A stretch of 64,000 nt of DNA from Pseudolysinimonas_A sp049651805 (GTDB lineage Bacteria; Actinomycetota; Actinomycetes; Actinomycetales; Microbacteriaceae): contig NZ_JBASCU010000017.1 of the NCBI RefSeq assembly GCF_049651805.1, forward strand, positions 129,102-193,101. The letters run 5' to 3'. The notes beneath the pieces are model-generated. The model was not told the origin of the DNA, searched no databases, and saw only the letters and a list, made by a program, of their open reading frames with translations. The translations under genes were made by a program, and so were the position numbers. This document shows positions 1 to 7,920 of the stretch, piece by piece; positions within the stretch are counted from its first letter, which is position 1; the number at the start of each line of letters is the position of its first letter.

Positions 1-25
1 GCGCGCGTCTGAAAGACTCTGTGCC

Positions 26-571
26 ATGCCGGATCCGCTGCTCGTCGCCTTCGTGACCGGCGTCACGCCCGGCAAGTGGGAACGGGTGTGGCGTGAGCGC
101 CGACCCGGCGGTCGGCTCGACCTCATGCCGCTCCCCCAGGCTGCGGCGCTAGCGGCGCTGGATGACGGCACGGTGCACATGGCGCTCGCGCGGGACGTCG
201 CAGCCGACGATAGCCGGCACGCCATCCCGCTCTACCGGGAGTCGCCCGTCGTCGTCGCACCGAAGGGGTCGCTCGTCGCGGCCCTGGATGCCGTCGACCT
301 CGCCGACCTCAAGAGTGAGAACGTGCTGCCCGTCGACCTGCTCGGCGGGAGCGGCGAGGATGCCGTCGAACTCGTCGCGGCGAACGTCGGCGTGGTCGTG
401 CTGCCGCAGTCGGTCGCGCGGGCGCTGTCGCGCAAGGATGTCGTCGCCCGGCCGCTGCGGGACGCCCCCGATACCGGCATCTCATTGGTGTGGCCGACGG
501 GGGCGGCGCATCCGCTCAGCAACGTGTTCGTCGGGATTGTGCGCGGCCGCACCGCGAACAGCTCACGGTGA
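26..571 (+). CDS. LysR substrate-binding-domain protein without HTH
   Basis: A 181-residue protein with the alternating alpha/beta pattern of a LysR-type effector-binding domain, including a segment resembling the usual hinge and C-terminal lobe (GVVVLPQSVARAL, about residues 120-132). The N-terminal winged helix-turn-helix of a full LysR regulator (about 300 residues) is absent. The frame stays open upstream to the window edge, so a slightly earlier start cannot be excluded; the ATG at 26 is preceded by a weak GAAAG. Stand-alone LysR effector domains of this size occur in actinobacteria, often next to a small DUF5997 gene that would lie just outside the window. Its ligand is unknown. It overlaps the next gene by a GTGA junction, suggesting coupled translation. 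Confidence 0.7.
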   Translation: MPDPLLVAFVTGVTPGKWERVWRERRPGGRLDLMPLPQAAALAALDDGTVHMALARDVAADDSRHAIPLYRESPVVVAPKGSLVAALDAVDLADLKSENVLPVDLLGGSGEDAVELVAANVGVVVLPQSVARALSRKDVVARPLRDAPDTGISLVWPTGAAHPLSNVFVGIVRGRTANSSR

Positions 572-1485
572 GCGCGGTCACCCCGACGCGCGGGTGGGGT
601 CGGGGGTACTTCGCCGCGCAGGCGATAGCCGGCGCGGCATGGTGGGTGGCGGTATTCACCGTGCCGTTCGTCCGAAACGCCACCCTCGGCGGCCTGCCGC
701 CGACGCTCGTCGCGGTGGTCGACATCCCGTTGTTCGTCGTCGCGTCGGCGCTCGCGGCCGCGGGAGTTCGGATTGCGGTGTGGATCGTCGTGCCGTGGAC
801 GCTGATCGTGACCACCGCGCTCGCCCTGTATGCGACGATCACGACCGAGGCGGGCTGGGGTGTGCTGCTGATGCTGGCGGCTTCGGCGGGCAGTGTCGGC
901 GCCGGAATGCTCGTGTTGTTCGGGCAGATCCCGACCGAACGGATGCTGGTGGGCCCCCTGGGATTCCGCGACGCCCGCGCCGGGTCGGCTGGCCGGCACG
1001 TCGCAGCGACCGCGGTGCAGCTCGTCGCATTCTGGGGACTATTCCTCGTCGTGTTCCCGCTTGGCATCGCGGCGTTGGAGCAGCGCTGGGGTCTGAGCGT
1101 CGGGATGCCCGCGGCGGTCGTCGTGACCGGCGTCGTCATCTTGCTGCTCGCGAGCGCCCTCGGCCTGTGGTCGGCGCTCACGATGTCGACGCGCGGCAGC
1201 GGCACGCCGCTCCCCTCGGCGGCGACGACCCGGCTCGTGACCTCCGGCCCCTATCGCTTCGTGCGCAACCCGATGGCGGTGGCCGGGATCGTGCAGGGGG
1301 TCGGCGTCGGACTCACTCTGCAGTCGTGGCTCGTCGTGCTCTACGCGATCGCCGGATCAGTCGTGTGGAACTGGTTCGTCCGGCCCGTCGAGGAGGCAGA
1401 CCTGACCGCCAAGTTCGGGAACGAGTATCTGGCGTATCGGGCACAGGTACGGTGCTGGATCCCGAGGGTCGGCCGCGCGTCGTAG
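568..1485 (+). CDS. isoprenylcysteine carboxyl methyltransferase-like integral membrane protein
   Basis: A 305-residue polytopic membrane protein with about seven hydrophobic segments. The C-terminal part carries the ICMT/phospholipid methyltransferase signature: a T-x-GPY-x-F-VRNP-M stretch (around residues 222-237), then a helix pair and a FG-EYLAY-x-V-C-W-PR ending. In bacteria such proteins are SAM-dependent membrane methyltransferases of mostly unknown substrate. I chose the GTG at 568, whose GTGA overlaps the stop of the LysR-like gene, over an ATG at 490 that would give a 78-nt overlap and an unlikely hydrophilic leader. Confidence 0.75.
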   Translation: MSAVTPTRGWGRGYFAAQAIAGAAWWVAVFTVPFVRNATLGGLPPTLVAVVDIPLFVVASALAAAGVRIAVWIVVPWTLIVTTALALYATITTEAGWGVLLMLAASAGSVGAGMLVLFGQIPTERMLVGPLGFRDARAGSAGRHVAATAVQLVAFWGLFLVVFPLGIAALEQRWGLSVGMPAAVVVTGVVILLLASALGLWSALTMSTRGSGTPLPSAATTRLVTSGPYRFVRNPMAVAGIVQGVGVGLTLQSWLVVLYAIAGSVVWNWFVRPVEEADLTAKFGNEYLAYRAQVRCWIPRVGRAS

Positions 1486-1546
1486 CTCGCGCACGGGACG
1501 ACCGCAAGCCCGTGACTCGTCCGCCGGCCGAACGTAGCGTCGAGTC

Positions 1547-2695
1547 ATGCGCGCGATGGTGTACCGAGGGCCGTACAAGGTGAGGGTCGAAGAGAAGGAT
1601 GTGCCGACGATCGAGCACCCCAACGATGCCATCGTTCGGGTCGAGCTCGCCGCGATCTGCGGCTCGGACATCCATCTCTTCCACGGCATGATGCCCGACA
1701 CGAGGGTGGGCTCCACATTCGGGCACGAGTTCATCGGTGTCGTCGAGTCGGTCGGGTCGTCGGTGCTGACTCTCAAGCCGGGCGACCGGGTGATGGTGCC
1801 GTTCAACGTCTACTGCGGCTCATGCTTCTTTTGCGCCCGCGGCCTCTACTCGAACTGCCACAATGTCAACCCCAACGCGACGGCGGTCGGTGGCATCTAC
1901 GGCTACTCGCACACCTGCGGGGGCTACGACGGCGGACAGGCGCAGTACGTGAGGGTGCCGTTCGCCGACGTGGGGCCGAGCGTCATCCCCGATTGGCTGC
2001 ACGACGAGGATGCCCTCATGCTGACCGATGCGCTGTCGACCGGGTACTTCGGCGCACAGCTCGGTGACATCTCCGAAGGAGACACGGTGGTCGTGTTCGG
2101 CGCCGGCCCGGTCGGCTTGTTCGCGGCGCGATCGGCGTGGTTCATGGGCGCCGGCCGGGTCATCGTCGTGGATCACCTCGACTATCGGCTCGAGAAGGCG
2201 CGACAGTTCGCGTTCGCCGAAACCAGGAACTTCGCCGAGTTCGACGACATCGTCGTGGAGCTGAAGGCGGCGACCGACTACCTCGGTGCCGACGTGGTGA
2301 TCGACGCCGCCGGTGCGGAGTCCGACGGCAACCTGCTGCAACACATCACGGCCGCGAAACTCAAGCTTCAGGGCGGTTCGCCGATCGCGCTGAACTGGGC
2401 GATCGACTCGGTGCGAAAGGGCGGCACCGTCTCGGTGGTCGGCGCCTACGGACCGATGTTCAGCGCCGTGAAATTCGGCGACGCGATGAACAAGGGGCTG
2501 ACTCTGCGCATGAACCAGGCCCCCGTGAAACGACAGTGGCCGCGGCTGCTCGAACACATCCGCGCCGGCCACATCGTGCCGCGCGACGTCATCACCCACC
2601 GCATTCCGCTCGACGACATCGCCGAGGGATACCACATGTTCTCGGCGAAACTCGACGACTGCATCAAGCCCGTCGTGCTCGCCGCGGCTGCCTGA
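1547..2695 (+). CDS. zinc-dependent alcohol dehydrogenase (MDR family)
   Basis: A 382-residue medium-chain dehydrogenase/reductase. The catalytic zinc ligands are visible as C38 (AAICGSDIH) and H60-E61 (GHEF). The structural zinc site is the four-cysteine cluster C90, C93, C96, C104. The Rossmann nucleotide site is GAGPVGLFAARSA, around residue 185. The insert after the structural zinc and the overall length resemble glutathione-independent formaldehyde dehydrogenase-like or threonine dehydrogenase-like enzymes, so it probably oxidises a small alcohol or aldehyde adduct with NAD(P). The substrate cannot be read from the sequence. The next gene starts 27 nt downstream with its own Shine-Dalgarno site. 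Confidence 0.9.
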   Translation: MRAMVYRGPYKVRVEEKDVPTIEHPNDAIVRVELAAICGSDIHLFHGMMPDTRVGSTFGHEFIGVVESVGSSVLTLKPGDRVMVPFNVYCGSCFFCARGLYSNCHNVNPNATAVGGIYGYSHTCGGYDGGQAQYVRVPFADVGPSVIPDWLHDEDALMLTDALSTGYFGAQLGDISEGDTVVVFGAGPVGLFAARSAWFMGAGRVIVVDHLDYRLEKARQFAFAETRNFAEFDDIVVELKAATDYLGADVVIDAAGAESDGNLLQHITAAKLKLQGGSPIALNWAIDSVRKGGTVSVVGAYGPMFSAVKFGDAMNKGLTLRMNQAPVKRQWPRLLEHIRAGHIVPRDVITHRIPLDDIAEGYHMFSAKLDDCIKPVVLAAAA

Positions 2696-2721
2696 CGGCA
2701 TCAATCCGGGAGGTTATCGAA

Positions 2722-3291
2722 GTGCCCTACACCGCCGAACGACCGGTCGCCCGCGAGTCGAGCGTCGCGCTGCGAGCAAGAATCCCCGGATGGGGTGTCG
2801 ATCTCGACCCCGCTGATCGGCCCTCCGTTCCTCGGGAGCGCTTCGACCCGGCTGGTACCGGGGCGCGGTGGCGCTTTCCCGAGCGCCAGGAGGTTCAGGG
2901 CCCTCGGGAACGCTCGATCGAGCACGCCCAACTCCCCCCGGTGTTCGGAACCGCGGTTCCGCTTCGGGGCCTCTCGGGTGCGATCCGCCGACTCGCCTAT
3001 CGTCGGTTCAGTGAGGCGCGCGCTGTCCATTGGCTGTTGCTGATCCTCGGCGACCGGGTCGACGCGCTGGGCAGTCACGTCCGCTCATTCGCGACACTTC
3101 GTCCCGACAACCCGATTACCCAGACCGGTGTGCTCAGCGAGGTGCGGCGACGCGGCTTCTCGTCGCGCTTCGGGCGGGGGCGCGCCGACGTCCGCCACCA
3201 GTGGATGGATCCCCTGATCGTCGCCGGACCCTGGGTGCTCGCCGCCGCAGTCGTCGCCGTGGTGGTGCGCGGGGTCGCCCGGCGACGATGA
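2722..3291 (+). CDS. hypothetical protein with C-terminal membrane anchor, linked to the dehydrogenase gene
   Basis: A 189-residue protein starting at a GTG preceded by GGGAGG at 2708-2713. The N-terminal two thirds are hydrophilic and rich in Arg, Pro and Glu (including PGWGVDLDPADRP-type wording). One hydrophobic helix lies near the C-terminus (about residues 166-184), followed by a basic tail, which predicts a tail-anchored membrane protein facing the cytoplasm. Similar proteins accompany zinc alcohol dehydrogenases in other actinobacteria, so a partner role for the upstream enzyme is plausible but unproven. The frame is also open far upstream inside the dehydrogenase gene; that part is a shadow. 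Confidence 0.65.
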   Translation: MPYTAERPVARESSVALRARIPGWGVDLDPADRPSVPRERFDPAGTGARWRFPERQEVQGPRERSIEHAQLPPVFGTAVPLRGLSGAIRRLAYRRFSEARAVHWLLLILGDRVDALGSHVRSFATLRPDNPITQTGVLSEVRRRGFSSRFGRGRADVRHQWMDPLIVAGPWVLAAAVVAVVVRGVARRR

Positions 3292-3321
3292 GGTTCTCAG
3301 AAGGGGCGACGAGAAACGGCA

Positions 3322-3522
3322 ATGACGCCATCCGACGACGACGGGAAGCTCGAAGTCGTCGCACTCAGCGAACACCAGCGGAGGATCCGCGAGCACTGCT
3401 TTCCACCCACCGAGGGGCGCCGTCGTCTCGGTGTCATCGAGAACTCAGGCGACGGCTTCGAGGTGCTGGCGCTCGAGCGGCCGAACCTCCGGCCGAAAGC
3501 CTCCCTGACGGCGGGGCCGCGA
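3322..3522 (+). pseudogene. possible remnant of a small hypothetical gene
   Basis: From the ATG at 3322 the first 50 or so residues look protein-like (KLEVVALSEHQRRIREH, then LGVIENSGDGFEVLALERP), ending in a mix of acidic and hydrophobic residues typical of a small soluble actinobacterial protein. After about 3490 the frame turns into Arg/Pro-rich, low-complexity sequence that looks like wrong-frame reading and runs into the SRPBCC gene. I therefore read it as a frameshifted or truncated gene. No function is proposed. Confidence 0.25.
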
Positions 3523-3693
3523 CAACGCCAGTCACACCCGCGTGCGTCAATCCCGCGCCTGCTCGTCAATGCCGTCCTCGGGTTCGCGAAGCCACACGGC
3601 ACAGCGTGCGATCTTCAGGTTGCGTCGCAACCAGTGCCACCGGAGGGCGCCACGTGGCCCGACGACAACAGATCCGGTGGGATCCGGATGCTT

Positions 3694-3707
3694 AGGACTA
3701 AAGGCCT
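3694..3707 (+). promoter_or_regulatory. DosR/DevR-like box upstream of the SRPBCC gene
   Basis: The 14-mer AGGACTAAAGGCCT forms an imperfect palindrome (AGG-C ... G-CCT). It resembles the DosR/DevR binding site of actinobacteria, whose core is GGGAC..N..G(T/G)CCC. It ends 35 nt before the GTG at 3743. A second copy with 12 of 14 matches, in the opposite orientation, precedes the SHOCT gene at 35492-35505. No DosR homologue is in the window, so the assignment rests on motif resemblance and the recurrence. Confidence 0.45.
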
Positions 3708-3742
3708 CGCTGCCCCGCGGTCATTGATCCCACAATGGGAAC

Positions 3743-4243
3743 GTGAAGGAAGCCCGATCGGCGTACGAGCGGCACACGACGACGACCGTCGGGGTCGCCG
3801 CGTCGGCTTCCGAACTCTTCGCCTTTCTCGACGACCACCACAACTTGTCTTCACACATGGCGAGTCCCAGATCTCCGATGATGGGCGGCGGCCACACGGA
3901 GCTCATCCTCGATGAGGGGCAAGGGCGCGTCCTGGGATCTCACGTCGTGATGCGGGGCTCGGCCTTCGGCCTCCGACTGTTCGTTGATGAGATCGTCGCC
4001 ACGCGCACTCCGCCGATCACCAAGCGCTGGACTACCGTCGCTGAGCGACTCATCGTGATCGGCGCCTACACACTCGGATTCACTATCGCCGGCTCCGGGA
4101 CAACGTCGAACCTGACCGTGTGGATCGACTACACCCTTCCCCGACGAGGGCGCGTTTGGGGGTTGATCGGCGGCAAGGCCTACGCAAATTGGTGCGTCCG
4201 ACAGATCGCCGACGCCCCGCTCACACGGTTCGGATCCACCTGA
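3743..4243 (+). CDS. SRPBCC-family (START-like) protein
   Basis: A 166-residue protein with the helix-grip wording of polyketide cyclase/START-like domains: an N-terminal strand followed by ASASELFAFLDDHHNLSSHM, long amphipathic strands, and a C-terminal helix (about residues 140-162). Such domains bind hydrophobic ligands in a cavity; the ligand here is unknown. The start is a GTG at 3743, with AATGGGAA just upstream as a poor ribosome site, so a leaderless or alternative start is possible. It is followed 38 nt later by the PD-(D/E)XK-like gene, probably as one transcript. A DosR-like box lies directly upstream. Confidence 0.7.
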   Translation: MKEARSAYERHTTTTVGVAASASELFAFLDDHHNLSSHMASPRSPMMGGGHTELILDEGQGRVLGSHVVMRGSAFGLRLFVDEIVATRTPPITKRWTTVAERLIVIGAYTLGFTIAGSGTTSNLTVWIDYTLPRRGRVWGLIGGKAYANWCVRQIADAPLTRFGST

Positions 4244-4281
4244 ACGACGTTGCGACGCGCTGGGAGAGATGAGCACGATCA

Positions 4282-4929
4282 ATGGACACCGCTGTGGCAC
4301 TCGTTCAGGCGTACCTGCGCATCAACGGGTACTTCACCGTCGCTGAGTACCCCGTTCTCGAGGTATCGCCACACATCCCCACGCGAACGGTGACCGATCT
4401 GGACATTCTTGCGATCAGGCTCCACCGTGAGCCGCAGGCGCATGGCGGCCCCGATGCCACTGACCTCGACTCGGCTCTTGGCGCCGAGCTCGGGGCGGCG
4501 GACATGATCGTCGGCGAAGTCAAAGAGGGTACGCCGCACCTCAACCCTGCCATGCGCGACCCGGCCGTGCTGGAGGCCGCCTTCACCCGCTTCGGGTGCT
4601 GCCCAGCAGACATGGCCGCCGATCTAGTCGACGATCTGCTGCGCACCGGTCGTGTCGTAGCACCCGCCGGGCATGTCATCCGAACCGTCGCATTCGGCAA
4701 TCCACATCACATCAGAGCTACCAGGGCGTGGCACACCGTCTCGTTGGAACACATCATCGAATTCCTGAGTGACTACTTTCACGCCAACTGGCATGCCGTC
4801 GGGCACACCCAGCTCAAAGACGACGTACTCGGCCTGTTCGCCCTGATGGAGAAGTCGCGCCGCGCGACGCAGCCGGTCGACGGACCGGGGTATGCAAGCC
4901 CACCCCAACAACCCCGGGCTGAGCCATGA
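4282..4929 (+). CDS. hypothetical protein with PD-(D/E)XK nuclease-like motif
   Basis: A 215-residue protein not assigned to a named family. A T-D-L-D-I-L-A-I strand (D39/D41) followed after about 40 residues by V-G-E-V-K (E79, K81) matches the D...ExK arrangement of the restriction-endonuclease-like fold. The N-terminal helix (VQAYLRINGYFTVAEYPV) resembles the helix that precedes such domains. The C-terminal 80 residues are helical and end in a disordered, proline-rich tail. No methyltransferase or other restriction partner is nearby, so restriction is not implied; a structural or nucleic-acid role is possible. It follows the SRPBCC gene in the same direction. Confidence 0.55.
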   Translation: MDTAVALVQAYLRINGYFTVAEYPVLEVSPHIPTRTVTDLDILAIRLHREPQAHGGPDATDLDSALGAELGAADMIVGEVKEGTPHLNPAMRDPAVLEAAFTRFGCCPADMAADLVDDLLRTGRVVAPAGHVIRTVAFGNPHHIRATRAWHTVSLEHIIEFLSDYFHANWHAVGHTQLKDDVLGLFALMEKSRRATQPVDGPGYASPPQQPRAEP

Positions 4930-4963
4930 CCTGGAACGTCTGACGGCAAGATCGCCGGCCTGA

Positions 4964-5293
4964 CTAACCGCGCCGCGATGATGACGCGCGAATAGCACGC
5001 GCGATTTCCTCCACGGTCGGCACCCCGGCAAACCCCGACCGGGTTCGATATACGCGGCAAGCGAGGTTCGCTGTCCGAACACCTCCTGGGAAAGCATCCG
5101 ACCCGTTGATCAGAATCGTCGGAGACCCGGCGAACGCCGTCTCGGCCGCCTCCTGAGAGTTGGAAAGCAACCGAAAGCTCACATCGACCGTGCTGAGCCC
5201 AGCAGCCCGCAGAGCTGCGCGCACACGAGCACCTGCTTCGACAAAGTTCGGGCACTCGGCGATGTGCAGGATCTCGACTCTCACGGGCCCCAT
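4964..5293 (-). CDS. thioredoxin-fold protein with single active-site cysteine
   Basis: A 109-residue cytoplasmic protein with a thioredoxin-like beta-alpha-beta start (VEILHIAECPNF, with C14 in a CPN motif) and a cis-proline-type loop GSPTILINGSD (residues 56-66). Members of this group are often labelled alkylmercury-lyase-like or DF-family proteins and usually have CPNC or CPN(U). Here the second redox residue is Phe, so a one-cysteine chemistry is expected. A second cysteine, near residue 80 (NLACRVYR), may serve as partner. It is convergent with the PD-(D/E)XK-like gene and lies 32 nt after the ATPase gene. Substrate unknown. Confidence 0.65.
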   Translation of the reverse strand: MGPVRVEILHIAECPNFVEAGARVRAALRAAGLSTVDVSFRLLSNSQEAAETAFAGSPTILINGSDAFPGGVRTANLACRVYRTRSGFAGVPTVEEIARAIRASSSRRG

Positions 5294-5325
5294 CGTAAGT
5301 TCGGCGTCGCGACATCTTCTGAGTC

Positions 5326-5850
5326 TCAGCTAAGCCGATCCAGAATGTATGCGACCCGGTCAGTCGGGCTGAGAACCGGCACGTCAACAACCGGGGTCGA
5401 GAGGTCTTGGTAAACCTCGGCGAGAAGAGTGTGGATGCGCAGTTGGGCGGCGGCGTCCTCGGTACGGGCGTAGTCCGCAGCGAGGGGCAGCAAGTCGAGG
5501 ATGAAAACCTTTCGATAGGAGACACGCTGTAGCGCGTCGAGGAGCTCTGCGTCGGGCTCGAGGTCGAGGAACCGATAGTAAGCCAGCGAGTCAGGGATGG
5601 CGCGATCGAGGAAGATGATCTCGTCGGGGTCCAGACTCGCCTCCTGGTCCAACTGCATGGCAAGAACTCCGTGCTGAAACTCGCGTCGGCGCGCGCGTAC
5701 TTCCTCGACGGATTTCCCCTCGACCCGCTTGAGGTCCAGGTAGTGCCGGGCATGTTCGATCGTGGTCGTGTGGCCAAGGTTGCGCAGCATGTCGACGGTC
5801 GTCGTCTTGCCCGAGCTAGGGCCTCCCGTGATGACGTACCAATTGGTCAT
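5326..5850 (-). CDS. AAA_28-type P-loop ATPase (NadR/thymidylate-kinase-like)
   Basis: A 174-residue protein with a Walker A loop GGPSSGKT (residues 9-16) and a Walker B-like strand IIFLDRAIPDS (residues 78-88). The overall length and lid-region arginines match stand-alone AAA_28 domains, which resemble nucleoside or nucleotide kinases. The phosphoryl acceptor is unknown. The start codon follows GAGAGGA with good spacing. The single-cysteine thioredoxin-like gene follows 32 nt later on the same strand. Confidence 0.75.
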   Translation of the reverse strand: MTNWYVITGGPSSGKTTTVDMLRNLGHTTTIEHARHYLDLKRVEGKSVEEVRARRREFQHGVLAMQLDQEASLDPDEIIFLDRAIPDSLAYYRFLDLEPDAELLDALQRVSYRKVFILDLLPLAADYARTEDAAAQLRIHTLLAEVYQDLSTPVVDVPVLSPTDRVAYILDRLS

Positions 5851-6091
5851 GAATCGGTCCTCTCCAGGTCAAGCCTTCCACCAGCCTCGGATGTTCCGGA
5901 ACACGTCGAGCGCGCCTCGCCCCGCGCGCACCGACACACCATGATCGGTTCGGTGGCCATTCCCGTGCGCGCCGCCTATCGCGAGCGGCGGCGCGCATCT
6001 GCACTTCACGATCAAAGTCGGCGGGTCTTCGCCGATCCCTTCCCGGTTCGAAGCGCTACGCCGGCTCAACCTCGTTGCCGACCGCGCGGGT

Positions 6092-6517
6092 CTACTGACG
6101 CGCGGCATCGATTCGGTCCACCTCGGCTGGCGCACAGCTCTTCACGGCTTCTCGCGTGACCAGGAGGAGGGATGAAGCGGTAGCGGTCTCATCGTCGATC
6201 GGGAACCGACCCACCGGGTACCGGTGCGAGAACTCGATGATGCGGTCGACGTGCGCCGCGATCGCGCCCAGGTCGGGATCGGTCTCCGCGCACTGTGCTG
6301 CGATTCCGTGAAGGGCCGCATGGATGATTTCGACCTCGCTGGCGGAAGCTTCGCTGGTCGGGCCGAAGGGCGTGGCACCGACCCACATGTCCTGTGTCGT
6401 TGGTCCTGGGTTCGAGATCGACGGGATCAGCACCGCAAAGAGCACGGCCGGCGGCACGACGATTGCGAGGATCACGGGCCAGCGTGGCCGTCTGGAATGG
6501 AGAGCAATCGGCTTCAT
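6092..6517 (-). CDS. small membrane-anchored protein coupled to ccdA
   Basis: A 141-residue protein with one N-terminal transmembrane helix (about residues 13-32) and a hydrophilic, mainly helical domain on the outside containing a single cysteine pair candidate (C in IAAQCAE and C in VKSCAPAE). The start ATG at 6517 overlaps the ccdA stop (ATGA), which decided the start over the longer open frame extending into ccdA. It is the last gene of the cytochrome c maturation cluster. I do not recognise the family. Two well separated exported cysteines beside CcdA suggest a possible reduction target, which is inference only. Confidence 0.6.
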   Translation of the reverse strand: MKPIALHSRRPRWPVILAIVVPPAVLFAVLIPSISNPGPTTQDMWVGATPFGPTSEASASEVEIIHAALHGIAAQCAETDPDLGAIAAHVDRIIEFSHRYPVGRFPIDDETATASSLLLVTREAVKSCAPAEVDRIDAARQ

Positions 6518-7236
6518 ATGGGGAGTACGGTTCCCCCGATGAGGGTCTGAAGGGAATAGAGAATCGCAGTCCAGACGCCGGTGACCATGAGCACTCCGAT
6601 CGCCACCATGGTGAGGCCGCCGGCGATATTGATCGCGCGGATGTGACGGCGAAGGAACGCGACGGCCGTGGTCGCCCAGCCGAGGCCCGCGGCGACGACC
6701 AGGAAGGGGAGGCCGAGTCCGATGGAGTAGACGGCGGTGAGGAGCGCGCCCCGCGTCGCGGACCCGGTGCCGATGCTCAACGCTGAGATCGCGGCCAAGG
6801 TGGGGCCCAGGCAGGGAGTCCAGCCGAGTCCCAGCACGACGCCGAGTAGCGGGGCGCCGGCAAGGCCGGTGCGCGGGGTGATCGGCAGCTTCGCGGTGCG
6901 TTGGAAAAGGCGGAATGCTCCGATGAACACCAACCCCATGAGGATGACCACCCCGCCGAGAATCCGCGTGAGCGGATCCTGCCAGCGGATCAGCCAACCG
7001 CCCAAGGACCCGAACGCGGCGCCGTAGGCGACGAAGACCAGGGCGAACCCGAGGATGAACAGGCCGACACCGATGACCGGACGCCAGCGTGAGCCGCCAC
7101 CCGACGAGCCCGTGACGTAGCCGAGGTATCCGGGTACCAGAGGAAGCACGCATGGTGACGCGAAAGACACCAACCCTGCGAGCAGCGCGAGCGGGATCGC
7201 AAGCCAGAGCTGACCGCTTCCGATCACCTCAGCCAT
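6514..7236 (-). CDS. ccdA: cytochrome c biogenesis protein CcdA
   Basis: A 240-residue membrane protein with six predicted helices, the usual length for CcdA. It carries the two conserved redox cysteines in helix contexts SFASPCVLPLVPGYLGY (C29) and GLGWTPCLGPTLAAIS (C142). CcdA moves electrons from cytoplasmic thioredoxin across the membrane to extracytoplasmic thioredoxins, here probably the TlpA-like lipoprotein encoded at the head of the cluster, which keep apocytochrome c or copper-binding thiols reduced. It is separated from the DUF3105 gene by 24 nt and overlaps the downstream gene by 4 nt. Confidence 0.92.
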   Translation of the reverse strand: MAEVIGSGQLWLAIPLALLAGLVSFASPCVLPLVPGYLGYVTGSSGGGSRWRPVIGVGLFILGFALVFVAYGAAFGSLGGWLIRWQDPLTRILGGVVILMGLVFIGAFRLFQRTAKLPITPRTGLAGAPLLGVVLGLGWTPCLGPTLAAISALSIGTGSATRGALLTAVYSIGLGLPFLVVAAGLGWATTAVAFLRRHIRAINIAGGLTMVAIGVLMVTGVWTAILYSLQTLIGGTVLPI

Positions 7237-7260
7237 GGGCTGCCTGGATCCTTCTCGAGA

Positions 7261-7920
7261 TCATCCGTCGACGCCGCCGGTGCAGGATGCGCCGGGTTCC
7301 GGAGCGTTCTCGGCTTGCCAGTACTCCTCGATGAATTCCTCGATTCGTGGGTCGTCGGCGCTCTCGAGCTCTAGCTGGACGTTCCATCCGCTGAGCACGA
7401 TCGGCGCGGCGAGTTCATCGTATGGCGAGAGGATCACATGGGTGGCCGGCAACTGGGAACGAAGGACCCCCAGTTGATCCGCACCCAGCGAGGGGTCATA
7501 GGTCACCCAGATCGCACCATGCTCGAGCGAGTGCACCGCGTTCTCATCCGGGACGGGCTCGGTGTAGACGCCGCAGTTCAACCACGTCGGACTGTGGTCA
7601 CCGCCCGCAGGCGGCGTCTCGGGGTAGCTGACCGGTGTCTCGACGTGAGTCGAGACGTTCTCGAACGTCGACACCCCCTCGACCACGGCTCCCGATCCTC
7701 CGGCCTCGTAGCTGGGCGGTTTCGGAATCAGGATCGCGGGCAGCACGATCGCCGCGACGACGGCGAGCACCGCGACCGGGATCGAGATCGCGGCGATCCG
7801 TCGGTTGCGGCGGCTCCGCTGCTGCTGTCGTCGGAGCTTCGCGAGCTTCTCCTCGCGTTTGGCCGCCCGGCGCTGCTTGACCGTGAGGTTCGCGCTTCCC
7901 GACGTCATGGCCGGATTCAT
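7261..7920 (-). CDS. DUF3105 domain membrane-anchored protein
   Basis: A 219-residue protein: a strongly basic cytoplasmic N-terminus (residues 12-38), one transmembrane helix (about 40-62), then an extracytoplasmic domain with the DUF3105 wording (YPETPPAGGDHSPTWLNCGVY, then ENAVHSLEHGAIWVTYDP). Conserved His residues in GGDH and HSLEHGA and the Cys in LNCG are suited to metal or heme contact, but no activity is established. The start at 7920 overlaps the stop of the upstream small membrane gene (ATGA); a second in-frame ATG lies at 7908. Position between ccsB and ccdA ties it to cytochrome c or copper handling. Confidence 0.8.
   Translation of the reverse strand: MNPAMTSGSANLTVKQRRAAKREEKLAKLRRQQQRSRRNRRIAAISIPVAVLAVVAAIVLPAILIPKPPSYEAGGSGAVVEGVSTFENVSTHVETPVSYPETPPAGGDHSPTWLNCGVYTEPVPDENAVHSLEHGAIWVTYDPSLGADQLGVLRSQLPATHVILSPYDELAAPIVLSGWNVQLELESADDPRIEEFIEEYWQAENAPEPGASCTGGVDG

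Larger units (their letters stand above)
3292..3742 (+). other. 450-nt gap with decayed coding sequence and a DosR-like box
   Basis: No intact gene is convincing here. The first half holds a short plus-strand reading frame (annotated separately) and the second half a minus-strand stretch around 3540-3660 with protein-like composition but no credible start. A DosR-like palindrome lies at 3694-3707. The patchwork is what a recombination junction at the left edge of an accessory island would leave. Confidence 0.4.

Noticed and set aside
5851..6091. Coding potential in the 240-nt gap between the ATPase gene and the cytochrome cluster
   Set aside because: Several frames are open for 60-100 codons, but none has a ribosome site, a credible composition or a recognisable motif.
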